A stretch of DNA of 64,000 nucleotides from NCBI GenBank assembly GCA_004335635.1, contig QAXH01005640.1:20341-84340 (forward strand), in the 5' to 3' direction. The position numbers were made by a program, and so were the translations under genes. Positions 1-11,200 of the stretch are shown here, in pieces (the stretch's first letter is position 1; every line of letters starts with the position of its first letter). This stretch comes from Chloromonas sp. AAM2. Taxonomy: Eukaryota; Chlorophyta; Chlorophyceae; Chlamydomonadales; Chlamydomonadaceae. Under the pieces are notes generated by a model, which had not been told where the DNA came from, did no database searches, and saw only the letters and a program-made list of their open reading frames with translations.

Positions 1-904
1 CAATCAGTCAGGGACGAAGGCACTACCTTGCAATGGAGGAGCATCTTGGTCAAGTTGGGTCAGACTGTGAGCTGGACAGTGAGCTGGACAGGTAGCTGAA
101 CTGACCCACAACAGTGCTTGATTGTGTCATAGTCACTCCAGTTTTTTGTTTGAGTGCAATAACAGCCGTTTTTAGGCGGTTTTGTTTACGCGGGTTACAA
201 TACATCAGTAACGGTGCTTGGTTGTTTGTTGGTGTAATCGCCACTTTGTTGCTGTGTGGAATTGCAGCAAAAATAATCCTGAGCTTAAGCTCACGCTAAG
301 GTCAATAGCTATGAGGTTGCAGAGTTTGCAAAGCTGTTACATAAGGTGCCTGGCACTGACACAGAAGTGTTGTTTACGTTTTTAGCCTCGTAACCACATA
401 CGTATTGTGCACTTATCACTTATCTATTGCTGGCTGCCCTACCATGTTTCCTGAATAATTTGGTCAGTACTATTTACATGCTTGTTGCTTGCACTACTTC
501 GTCGTGGTTTGACTGGCTCAGTTCAATCACGTCAGATGAGTGCAGCTGACCGACCCAACTGAACCACGCTTCAGAACAACTTTACAATTCAAACAATCAA
601 ACTGTAATATGATACAGCCAATTTACAAAATCAGTAGCACGTTCTGCCACAGGAATTTCAGCGGAAAGTGTGCCACAGCTCAGGCGGGACCCGCTACAAG
701 TACAGCCTCAAGAGATTGCCACAAGGGTAACAAGGGAGTTTACCTACGTGTACACTATGTACAATTCATGGATCATTAGAACTGGGTTTATGCTACCATT
801 GGTGGTGCTGTGCAATGCCACCAGGGAAACAGACCGCGAGCCATACGACATTGTCAATGCAATTGGATACTGACGTGGCAGCTGCCAGCACTTATCCAGG
901 CTGC
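1..904. other. Intergenic, no gene recognised
   Basis: No reading frame here has convincing composition, splice context or motifs. The longest frames are under 100 codons and look random. The right part must hold the 3' flank of the minus-strand LEA gene that ends at 905. I saw no clear repeat or RNA gene. Confidence 0.5.
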
Positions 905-2598
905 TTAGTCTCTGGCCTGCCTCTCCACCTTCTCCGCTCCTGACTTGACATTTGATGCAGCCTGCTCAGTTTTGTTGGCGCCTGCGTCGCGCACATTCTG
1001 TCCAGCTCGCTTGGTGGCATCTCCAGCGTCATTCGCCCTGCAAGCGGTGTGGAAGCAGGCGAAGAATGGTAGGATGAAGGCACCTGACAGGAGTTTGACC
1101 CAGGCAAGTCCTGACGTCTCCTCTGTGTATGGCCACTGGATTGGATTGCACCTGTGGCAAACCATGCCCATGGACTTGCTTGTTGCTTGTAGGTGGCATG
1201 TCATGTTAGCCTACCCTCTGGCGGTCTTGTAGGCTAGTCCCACAACATACATCACATGACCAGCTTCACATGCACATCACGGTTGTGCCTTCCGACTTTG
1301 GACGGTCAATCATGAAAAGGTCGGTAGCACTCGAACCACCATCAACAACAAGGTCAATATGGATTCATTGTGTGCTCATGTCATGCTGTACGTGAATTAA
1401 TCATATATCTGCCTGTACTTGCGATGTACGACGGGTGGTTCATTCTCAGCTTGTACACTGGACTTGCACACTGGGCTTGTACACGTGCCACACTCCAGGA
1501 GTCATGGTGAGGCAGGGGTCTACTCATGAATGGACTGTGGAATGTCACTCCGTCACTGTTCCTGCGCCACCCCATACCCACTACTCACGTGTCCACGACC
1601 TTGTCCTTGGCATTGCGGGCTGCATCCTCAACCTTCTGCGTTGCGGTCTTGGCATTGTCGGACACGCCCTGAGCTGCGTCACCCGCCATGTTCTGCAAAA
1701 GCAGTGAGGTCACATACACATAGTATTACCTTCCGGCGGCAGCAGGGCATGCGTCAGGTGCACAGCTCCAGCCCTGTTTACCACTGTGCACAGCGTTGCC
1801 AGGCATACAGCTTGGTGGGGCTAACCTCAGTATTGAGTCCAACTCCGAGCTTCTAATGTACAACTCCAAGCTTCTAACACACACGTTGATGTTGCTTTGG
1901 CAAGTGTGCACACCGGCAACTTCCTGGTTTTTTGTCTACTGTTTGTGGCTCCTGTCTGCTCCTGTCGAGTTGTGGCACATTCGACTTAGCTCATGCAGAG
2001 GACATCCATCTACAAGAAAGTCAAAGAATCACAACGTTACAGACCTAAATCTAACACTGTCACCTTCAGGTTCTTTCCAGCGTCAGAGACTGCCTCCTTG
2101 CCTCCCTGAGCGGCCTCCCTGTGAGAGCATAGTGGGAGACAGAACGTGAAGTAAGTTGAGAAGTGGCTGAACAGAATGCACCACAATACATATGGAGGAT
2201 TCATCGTAGCATCCTTGTGGACAAGTTAGTGGTCTAGCTCTCCCTTCGTGTTGTGATGTGTTATGTGAACGATGCGTCTTATATAGAGTGCGACCCACTT
2301 TGAGCCATCCTTGATCTGGTCCAGGCCATTGCGCCCCTGCACGAGTCATTGCAAGTGTAGCATACCAATGATGACCAATGTTGCTCCGGTAAATCTTCTC
2401 GAAGATCTCACGGACTGATGTGAGTTCACTGCCACCGAATCCTACACTCACGTCAGCGTGCACGCCACTCACGTCAGCGCGCGCAATCACAACGCGAACG
2501 CGTGATGCCTGGTGCAGGCTGGGCCTTGCGGTGGGGCGGCATGCGCTGGGCGCGATTGTCCTCGCCGAGATGGTGCTGGTGCGCATGATGGCTGTCAT
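905..2598 (-). CDS. Plastid-type LEA (group 3, HIC6-like) protein
   Basis: Four exons join in phase: 2598-2452 (or 2473), 2114-2064, 1692-1589 and 1037-905, giving about 137-144 residues. The first about 40 residues are rich in Arg, Ser, Thr and Ala and nearly free of acidic residues, like a chloroplast transit peptide. The rest is Ala/Lys/Asp/Glu-rich with amphipathic 11-mer-like repeats such as DNAKTATQKVEDAARNAKDK and no hydrophobic core, which is typical of LEA group 3 proteins. The family protects enzymes and membranes during freezing or drying; Chlorella HIC6 is the closest type I know. Exon 1 has two tandem GTGAGT donors 21 bases apart, so isoforms differing by seven residues are possible. 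The family call rests on composition and repeats, not on a unique motif. Confidence 0.8.
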
Positions 2599-4292
2599 TC
2601 TGGCCTTTAGATGTGCTGTTCACAGCAGATGGTGTGTATACAGGTTTGCGAAAGGCGAGCGTTGGTTGATTCTGAGCGAAACCAACGACGCTACGTCCAA
2701 TTTATAGTGCATTACGTCGAACTTAAAAGTAACCGAGCGCACACACTTCACACCCATCATTTCGTCCCTTGAACTTCGCCCAGTCAGCTACCTCCTTAAC
2801 GTGATTTGCGCAATTTGAAACGGTTCGTTCGCATTCTGGTACTGGGACCCCACTGCTTGTTAGACGCGTTGCCCGTCGTTTTGCATGAGGCGCGCCTGGT
2901 GGGCGGTCGCCGGCGGCCATTTGCTCCTTTTCTTCTGGATCGGGATCACCATGCTGCTACTGCTGATCCTCAAACCACACCCGCATCCTTGGGGTCAACT
3001 TTGAAGTTCTTGTAGTTGGGAACTCCAGTGGACCGAACCTGCTGACGTCAGCCTGTGCAGCGCGCGGTGTTTGGGTGCTGCAACGAGTCAAGCTGCAGGT
3101 ATGGCCGTTTGCTGTGTGAAATACTGTGTGAGGTACTGTTGATTATTTGCCTTTGACCCCATCGGCCTAAAGTATTTGATTAGCGAAATTGCATGTGTGC
3201 CTGTGACCCCATTAGTCATTTTTGAGAAGTTATAGTCATGTGCCACTTTACTTGACTGCAGTTTACTTTACTTTTGGCAGCGACAGCACTGAAACAGTTT
3301 GCATGGCATCCACGACCACTTGCTTTGGCAGTGACAGCAGTAAAGTAAAGCAAGTGGATGTGGATGCCATGCAAACTGTTTGAGGCACCAAGCTTGGTCA
3401 CGACAGTAACGCAACGACGCAATGCAGCTCCAACCAAGGACGTGTCAGCCTCTGCAGGGCCAGTTCATGTAACATCTAAAAACAGCAGAGCAGCCCTCGT
3501 GCATCTAATATTTACATCATTCATGACGGGTTCTAGCTCACATGATGACAAGACACATGTAGCAGACATCATGCAAGTCTTTTTTGGGATCAATCAATCA
3601 ACACAGCTCATGCAATGTATCAACAAGATAACATAGCTGCCAAAGCAACAACACATGGCGTTCATAACAAAAAAACAATACAATTGGACTCTGCCACCTT
3701 GTGAGTGTTGCAGCCGCCTGCTATCACAGCAGCCATTGATATATGACTTAGCATTGATCAATGCCCCAATCAGGGACACTTCTTTTCTTGCCTTGTGTGA
3801 ACCTCAGACTGGTACTTTCTGGAGCAGTGCCAGAAGGGGCCGCGTCAGGCACGCAACACTGAACAATTGATAAGTCGGAATGTTTTTGGGGGTGTGGGGC
3901 TGGTCAGAAACCATGGTTAGGGGCCGGTTAAGCGGGCAAGGTTATGATCAATAGTTGAAAGCTGACCGTGGTCCTTCTAACCGTAGCCCTGCAACCGTTC
4001 AAACGTGTGCGTAACCGTGCTAGCCTAACCGGCCTTATTTGCCAGCCCTTGTAACCGGCCTGATTGGCTACCTGTAGTCATTCTCGTGGAGATGTCACGC
4101 AAGTGTGTATTTAGTCCGGACTGGTTCAGGTTGTTGGCTATTCCGAACCAGCTTAAGCAATCCTAACCAATACTAGAGCAGCCACAACCTACAAGCCTGC
4201 ACGGTCGAGCACAATTCCACGCACACTAGCACCCAGGTCGGTTTCTACACAACATGTTTCTTACACTTAATAGGCTCGTGTACACAAAATAC
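2599..4292. other. Intergenic spacer with foldback repeat
   Basis: This is gene-free as far as I can see. It contains the strong foldback at 3292-3381 and nearby near-repeats of a 'tgaccccat' motif around 3153 and 3204. From 3880 to 4100 there is a run of gccggtta/taaccggcc-like words in both orientations, suggesting an old degraded repeat. The LEA promoter should lie in its left part. Confidence 0.45.
3292..3381. repeat. Foldback: 35-bp arms, 20-bp loop
   Basis: Arm 3292-3326 is the reverse complement of arm 3347-3381 with only two mismatches, separated by 20 bases. Transcribed, this would form one long stem-loop of about 90 nt. It could be a miRNA-type precursor or the remnant of a tiny inverted-repeat element; the sequence alone does not decide. 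Confidence 0.85.
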
Positions 4293-6195
4293 CTAGATGT
4301 TATACGAGCCAGGTCCAGGTGTGTTCGAGGTGTCGCATGCCTTGGGTACCATGAACCTTGCGCCCCTTGGTGCGGCAAAGCGCGGATTGCTCGGCTTGCA
4401 GCTGCTGCTCTGCCGGCCCATGCTGGAGAAGCTCTCCCTGCCAACCGCGTGCGGCCCGGGGCTGTGGCTGCCGAAGCCCTCCCGCTCGTGGCCACGTGAC
4501 ACGTACATGTGTGCACGCGCTTCTCGTGTGCTGGTACGAGACCAGCTGCGCAAGCAAGAGGCGCACCCCCAACTGTTACCCTTCAGGACTGACAAGGACA
4601 CTCTTCTGAGGCCACCATGGCGAGTGTGCATGTGAACGGGCGTGACAGGAAGCAAAAACATGTGAAAGGGCGTGACAGGAAGCCTCTCCCACCGCCCACC
4701 TGAAGCGTGGCGAGTTCTGTAGACTGGCACTGTGGAACGTCTTTCCAATCATGTGCGCAGTACAGGTGGTGTACTTCGTCGGGCTTGGTACGGCTGCAGC
4801 ACAGAGCAAGGCATGCTGAACATTCTCTGTTGGGCGCTGGTGAGGGCAGCAGAGGTGCAGGTAGGCAAGGCTAGCGTAGAGGGTAAGTTTGGTGTGGCAG
4901 GTATCTGTGTGACTCTGAACCAAGCTGGAGCGATTTCCAGCCGCGTAAGCACATTGACTGCAATTGATGATTCGCTGCCGTAACCAACTGCCACAAGCAT
5001 ATATACTGCAATCGGATCAGTGCAACGGCATGATTTGCTCATGAGTGAATCGCCTGCTTTCAGCAAAGCTCTATGACACCATAATGCCTGTCAACGATTT
5101 GCCACACCATACATCCCTGGCCTGCTACTGCTAGGCAGTTCACCGATCCAGTGGCACCACTTGCTGTGCAGCTACGTTCCAGTTCTCAGCACGTCAGCAT
5201 TTGCCCAACTCACCCAGGTGGGCAGGTGTGATGGCATCTGGAGGTGAGGCGAGCTTGCCCCACGCCAAGAACGCCTTATGAGGTGAGTCTGTTGTGGCAG
5301 GGACAACGGCACACTCATTGACAGTGATGTGATTGATCTCTAGGCCTTCCCAAGGTTGAGCGCATGTGCACACAATCAGAGTTTGGCGGGGTCATTGCAC
5401 AGCAGTGTCAACTGGCATAGCACTGCTTGCCTTTCCGCATGATATGGCAAGCTGTACCTTGTCTAGATAGATCGGCTTGAGGCTACAAAACACCGATACA
5501 GAGCCAAGGCATAAAGGCATCGCAGCTTCGGAGCGTGCCTGCCTCAACGCTCCCTCGAGCCACTGTAACCGTTCTCTATACTGGTCCCTGCCGGCAACAC
5601 ATCAACTCAATGGGCCGCTCCGCACGCCTGAACCCTGAACAAACAGCTGGAGTTGCATAGTGCTGAGTTGGGTTGACTTATTTGTGTTGAGATTAGTGTT
5701 GTGTACTTTGTGTTCTACTCTCAGCTTTGCAAGCAAGCTAGAGATACGCACAAGGCTGGGTCGGTGTGGATCAAGCAATTGATTGGCGTGGCATCCTAGT
5801 TGGCAACTTGTGTCTACCAAAGTATGCGCTGCATGAATAAACGCTTACTTCTGCATGGTTGGGGGACCTTGACAGCGTATGAGCCTGGTCCCGGAAGCCT
5901 GCTGGGCTGAAGAGGGATCAGCTGCAGGCGAAAGGGCAGAGGTGCGGGATCAGTTCTTGTTCACCTGGTGGTCAGCAGAAACCTCGGTCGTTACGCCTTC
6001 TTGCAGCTTGCATCGCCCACAGAAGCTGGCCAGGATGAAGCAAGTCAAGTAATCGTTTTAGCAAAGGGCTGGCCATGCACGCAAAACTGACAAGGCAGCC
6101 GCACCGCTTCGCTTTTGGATGTACCAAAGCCCCACTCTGGAAATGATTCCTTTTTGCTGTTGACCTGCTTGCCAAAGTATGAGCGATACTCGGGC
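4293..6195 (-). CDS. Sperm-tail PG-rich repeat (SHIPPO/STPGR) protein
   Basis: The terminal exon, 4545-4293, carries two SHIPPO-type units: a stretch with VSRGHE then HSPGP, followed by SMGRQ, and a final TPGPGSYNI before the stop. A second clear exon, 6195-6105, reads PEYRSYFGKQVNSKKE then WGFGTSK, the matching upstream half of a unit. A third short block near 5898-5848 encodes LPGPGSYAVK. Such proteins are axonemal microtubule-associated proteins of cilia (ODF3/STPG family). Exon 6195-6105 ends in phase 0 while the last exon needs phase 2, so at least one connecting exon is unresolved and the start codon is not assigned. Introns contain a near-direct repeat at 4629-4653 and 4659-4683. The family is clear; the gene model is partial. 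Confidence 0.72.
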
Positions 6196-7107
6196 CTGCG
6201 AAGCAAGCAAGCCCCACCAGCCAAAAGCAGGTGGCCACTGCCATGCGTTTGGTCAATGTACACCGGAGTACGACAACCTGCATGGGCATGTCTGTCGGTC
6301 ATGCGTGATGAAAGGCGCATGCCACGCTGCGCATGGGAGCAACTCACTTGAAGCCCATCTCCCGCCTGCTCCTGCGAACACTGTCTGGCTACTGCCGGTT
6401 CCCGGATTTGGGTTGGCCCGAATTGAGAAAAGCGCTCCAGAAAGCCAGCCCAGTTGCTCAGCTATAGGAGATTACTATCTGAGCCTTCTGCGTTAGAAGC
6501 CTGAGACGGCGGAATTTGCGGCCTCCTACAGGAGTTGACACGGGCGGCAAACGATGCGGCACACGACGCATATGACGCATGTGCGCAACTCCAAAACTTG
6601 AGAATGGGATTTGACGCACTCCGACAAGGGGCCCTTGTCGCTGCAGGCTTGCCCAATCCGAAGACAAAGATGTGGGAAAAAGCTTGACCAACGACATGAG
6701 ATCCAGCGATCACAGCATGCATGCGGTTGACCGATCTGGCAGTATGCAAATGCTTGCTTCCAGTGATTGCCATGCCTTCAGTCACAGGCAGGCTGGGAGG
6801 GGGCTCTGTGCCGCTGGGCGCTTCGCACGGAGCGGCGAGCCCTTGCCAATTGTTGCATCAGTAGGAGTACCGTACTGGTGTGATCAGGATGTGTGAGTCA
6901 AACCTTCTGAATCACATATAATGTGACATCTATTCAGAAAAAGAGATGCTCACACTCGGATTACTCAACCTGTGTGTGCCGTACGTTACATGGAAAAACG
7001 GCCAATGCTCACCGAACGTGCCGCAAAGGCTGCGAAGACCATATATGTCATTAAACACCTTCTAATGCGGGCGCAAATGGCCCCTCGTACTAGGCTGTGT
7101 CAGCTAC

Positions 7108-7310
7108 CTGTTGACCTGTTGCAGAGCACCCAACTCACTCTGCAGGGCTGCTATAGACGCTTGTGCCTCCACCAACTCCTGCTGACTAACAAGCAGCTGG
7201 CTTGCTGTGGCTGCAAGCTGATCGGCTATGCTGACCGTTGGAGGTGGTGCTTGCTGAAGAGTAGCTGGCTTGCGTAGCGTGGATGCTGCACTGACGCAAG
7301 TGGAGCACAT
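7108..7310 (-). CDS. Candidate coiled-coil exon, unassigned
   Basis: The minus strand reads an Ala/Gln/Leu-rich helix containing QLLVSQQELVEAQASIAALQ, with heptad-like spacing, ending at CAACAG followed by a GTAGCT donor at 7107. It may start at the ATG at 7310 or at a nearby acceptor. No partner exon was recognised. It could be a 5' exon of the SHIPPO gene or a separate gene. Composition and donor are the only evidence. Confidence 0.3.
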
Positions 7311-7557
7311 GTACGCACGCCCAGCAACAATGAGGCCATGGTGTCTGTGATTAAAGGCTTAGTGCACCCGAGCCTCTGCCACATCCGTAGCTCACAGCTA
7401 CCCATGCACTTTGCTCGTCAGGGTGGCGGTGGATGGTGTTGGAACAAATTGGCCAGGCCCGGGTCAGATTCACCGGTCTTTGGCAATCTCACCGTGGGAT
7501 CCCAAGTTTGAAACCGTTGAGGTAAAAGTAAACATTGAACAGCCCAACACTACCTTG

Positions 7558-7605
<48 letters not shown>

Positions 7606-8275
7606 TACATGGCTTTTCATGGTTCAACCCACAATATGACTCCAAGAATCACGCGCCTGACAATTATCAAGCCAAGAAATATCGCTGGTAGCAAGGTGCA
7701 AAGTACGAATGTCGTCATTAGCAACACGGTTCCAAGTTGAGAGTGGGGCACCCCTGCCCCTCCTCACTACAGCCTGCTGGCCCTCTGGCATACTCGCATC
7801 CTAGCATACACATCAGCAGGAGAATGGCGTCTGTGCATGACGTGCTGTTAAGTCCATAAACAGACCAGGCCACCTAGTCTAGCCCACATCCTGATGCCCT
7901 GACATCGCTTCCACAGCTTGTTCTACCGTGTATAATTACTACCTGATCTAAGCTGACTCTCTTCGTCCAGAACGTTTCAGTGAAGGTCATAAGTGGCACT
8001 GTGTTGGCAGTTTTACAACATTGTACATGGTTTATGTGGTGACAGGAGCAATAGGTCATTCAAATGCCGAGCTGGCCGCCCGCAGGTAGCATCACAATAC
8101 CATCAGATGCGCTAAAACAAAAAATGACGCCGTCGCTCATTCGTTTGGTGCAGTTTGCTCGCGTAATGGACACTCTCTGTATGTGCCGGTCACGGACGAA
8201 GGACTACCCAGATCCGCAGCCACCAGGGCAAACAGCCCTTCTACGCCTAGGCGGGTCACTTACAAGCTGACCCTC
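7311..8275. other. Intergenic spacer downstream of SOS1-like gene
   Basis: No gene was recognised. It contains the (CAT)16 microsatellite at 7558-7605 and should include the 3' untranslated region of the minus-strand antiporter gene whose stop lies at 8276. Confidence 0.45.
7558..7605. repeat. (CAT)16 microsatellite
   Basis: Sixteen perfect CAT triplets in a row. A plus-strand frame through it would encode polyhistidine, but that frame has no gene-like context. Confidence 0.98.
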
Positions 8276-11200
8276 TCATGTGCGGTCATGCCGCCCACGT
8301 AGGGCCTGTGCGTCCACACCCCAGACGAGCAGGGTGGCGCCCTTTGAGCCCGCAGTGATCGGCACAGGCCGCTGCACGGGAGCCTGCATGTGCATACGTA
8401 TATGTATTTACACCAGGGAAGCCGTCAGAGGACACGGAACGGAATGGGCACCGCCCTGGCCTACCCTGAGCAAGAAAGCAAAACGAAAGCAGGGAACAAA
8501 GCAGGCAAGGCAGGCCAACCCAAAGCAAAACAGGACGGAGCCGCCGAAGTCAAGGCCAAAGACTAGATAAAGGGATGCTAGAAGGGTCAGGAGCCCTAGT
8601 CAGTCACGACCACGCACATGCGTGTGGGCGCAAGACGCAGGGCTGCTGTCAATTCGGCTGTAGTTAGCGCCATGTCAGAGCAGCCTCAAAACCACTACAC
8701 ATGCAATACACAAGGGTCAGAAGCCCAGTCCCGGCAAATTTGCAACGGGCAAATCATAGGGCCAATTCCAGGTGCTTGCCTACCCGCATCCCTGTCTGCT
8801 GCAGCTACCTGTGTGTCAAAGTAGTCCGCAGTCCACACCATGACACTGGGGGCCACGTGTTCATCATTGTAGGTCGCGATGAAGTTGTTTCCAGTCGTGC
8901 CCTCAGCCAGTGGTAAGTGCAGTGGCCGTGATGCAGCGTGTGTGTGCTCACTGCCAAGGCGCGACTGGTGCGGCCCAAGCTGGTGCAGAGGGCTCAAGGG
9001 AAGTGGCTGGTTGTCCGGCGCCAAGGATGTGGACGGCGTGTCACGTGCGGTGGCCGTGTCTGGCGGGGCGCTGGCACCTGTCATGTGGTGCAGTGACCCC
9101 CCTCCAGAGGATTGCCGCAAAGCGCCCTGCACCACAGGCATGCCACGCTACATCTTTTCATAACACAACGAGGAGATTCAGGGCCAGCAACCGTTCTAGT
9201 ACAAATCCCATAAGACACACTGGCCTATGTAACTCGCCTTCTATCCTGATAGGTGTTTTCCGCCCTGTTGCATGATCTGCTGGCTTGGCCCATCTCGTCC
9301 ATCCTTGACCCGTTCTTACCCACCTGAATGAGCACCATTGTTGCTGTCTGCCACACGGTCTGCCCCGGCGCCAGCACCACCAGCCAGCTCTCCCTCACCG
9401 ACATGCGAATTAGGTCATACACGGCAGAGGTCGTGGCTGCAATGGCCTGCAGGTTCCATTCATGCAAGCGGGCCTGCTTGACTTTCTTGAACGCGTCATG
9501 CTTGGCATGAGGCGGGCTCAAGGTCACGTCAAGGTCTCATTGCATAATCAAACATGTCTTGAGTGCATTCAAGACGCTCCCTGAGCAATTACTGAGGCAT
9601 CCCGGGCCTGTGGCACAACAGAACAAGTCTGGAATGAAAGACGCGCCTTTGGAAGTGGCCCAGACATCCTGTCTGATGAGCTGCCCAAGGGCCTGACTTG
9701 CCTGGAACATTGCCTTGTGCCACGGAGCTGCCACCAGCGCAGAGTCTGCCGTGCCTTCCAACAGCGCCAGAGCATGCGCCGGGGGCAGCTCGAGCAGCTC
9801 GTTGGGCCAGTCCAGATGCACCAGGTGCTGCGGCCCGGACTCGCCGTCAAAGGCCTCCTGCAATACACACACTGGAGGCTCATTGCTCGGGGCTCGTGTG
9901 CCCCTGGGCAGCCTGTACTTGCTCTTCTCTCTGCACAATGTTACAAGGCTTTCAGGCCCAGCACTTGCTGTCAACCTTGCCAATGCCTTGTGCTTTGAGG
10001 TTGTGTTAGCGATCATGTCCAGGGCCACCTTGCATACCTTGACTATTGTGCGTATCCGCTGCCGTCTGGCCATGTTGGAGTCCGTCCAGTCGGAGATGAC
10101 ACACGCAGCCAGGGCCGAACGCACAATGTTGCCCAGCTGGCCCGTCACCTGCAGAGGTACACCCACAACCACCGTGGTGGCAACTCAGTCAAACACAGGC
10201 TGACACATATTTTCCCAGGCTCAAAGCATGCTATAGAAGAGCAGCCTGTGACTAAGGGAGCATGGGGAGTGCCGGTGCGCCCAGCGCAACAGAGCCTCTG
10301 GGTATGACCCACACGCTCTGGGGCAGGACGAACCCAAACCAGTTGCTGCCCACCATTTCACCTGCCTGGGCAAGCAGGCCAAGCTAATGCGGCTGTCTGC
10401 AACAAGCAATGAGGAATTCTGCAGACAGCTTGCAGCACGTTTTGCTGTAATGAGTGGCACATGTGTGCAGAGCGCCACACTGCTTTTCGCGATCAGTTCA
10501 GTTGGTCCCAGCAACCTACTCACCTGCCCGCGCAGGTCGTCCAGCACGTAGGCCGCCGCCGTGCGGTGAATGGCCAGGTCCAGCTGTTGCCACGTGGCCA
10601 GGCCCTGCTCCCGGCTCAGGCTCTGGATGGCCACGAACAGCTCCCTGCGGCAACACACAAGATTGCTTTACGCAAGAGTTTGTTACAGGGAGATTTAAAC
10701 CCCTGTCTGTTTGCTGTGCACTTTGGAGTCTTAATTGCTCCATCTTATAGCGTGAAAAAGCGCTCCCAATGGAAAACGACACACACACAAGAGGGGCAAG
10801 CAACGCTGTGCGAGGTACCTCCTGAGCCTAGCCATAGCAGGGCAGGGTCCGTGGCTCTGTGATCTCCCTGGGTTGGTACTGTAGCCGTGAGTTGAGCCTG
10901 ACGCCGCCGGACACGTCGTTGCCTTAGGGTGCAGTGCAGGGGTGCAGGGGTGTGAGGGACATGAACATGCATGGCACTGTCGGTGTTGCCCGCATGGTCG
11001 ATGAGGCGCACTTGCCATGTTGGGTGTCAGTTCCTCCTGATGCTCCCCTCTCCTGTGCGCACCTGGGTATGTGCATGACCACCGGGCCCTTGCCCAGCGC
11101 CGACCCCTCGGCGTAGGCCGCCCTGGGGCCCTCGCCCGGCACCGCATGGCCCAGCGCCAGGCCCACCAGCCCGCCCACGCCACCTGCAGCACACAATAAA

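Noticed and set aside
4297..4635. Plus-strand frames with YEPGPGVFEV over the SHIPPO exon
   Set aside because: They are antisense shadows of the repeat; the minus-strand frame has the full SHIPPO spacing and a proper stop.
7411..7740. Plus-strand frame with a 16-residue histidine run
   Set aside because: The run is only the (CAT)16 microsatellite read in one frame; the flanks have no gene-like composition or splice sites.
9537..10172. A single 211-codon minus-strand frame read as one exon
   Set aside because: It runs through an intron. Family-like sequence is confined to 10148-10038 and 9857-9702, which have proper splice sites and phases.
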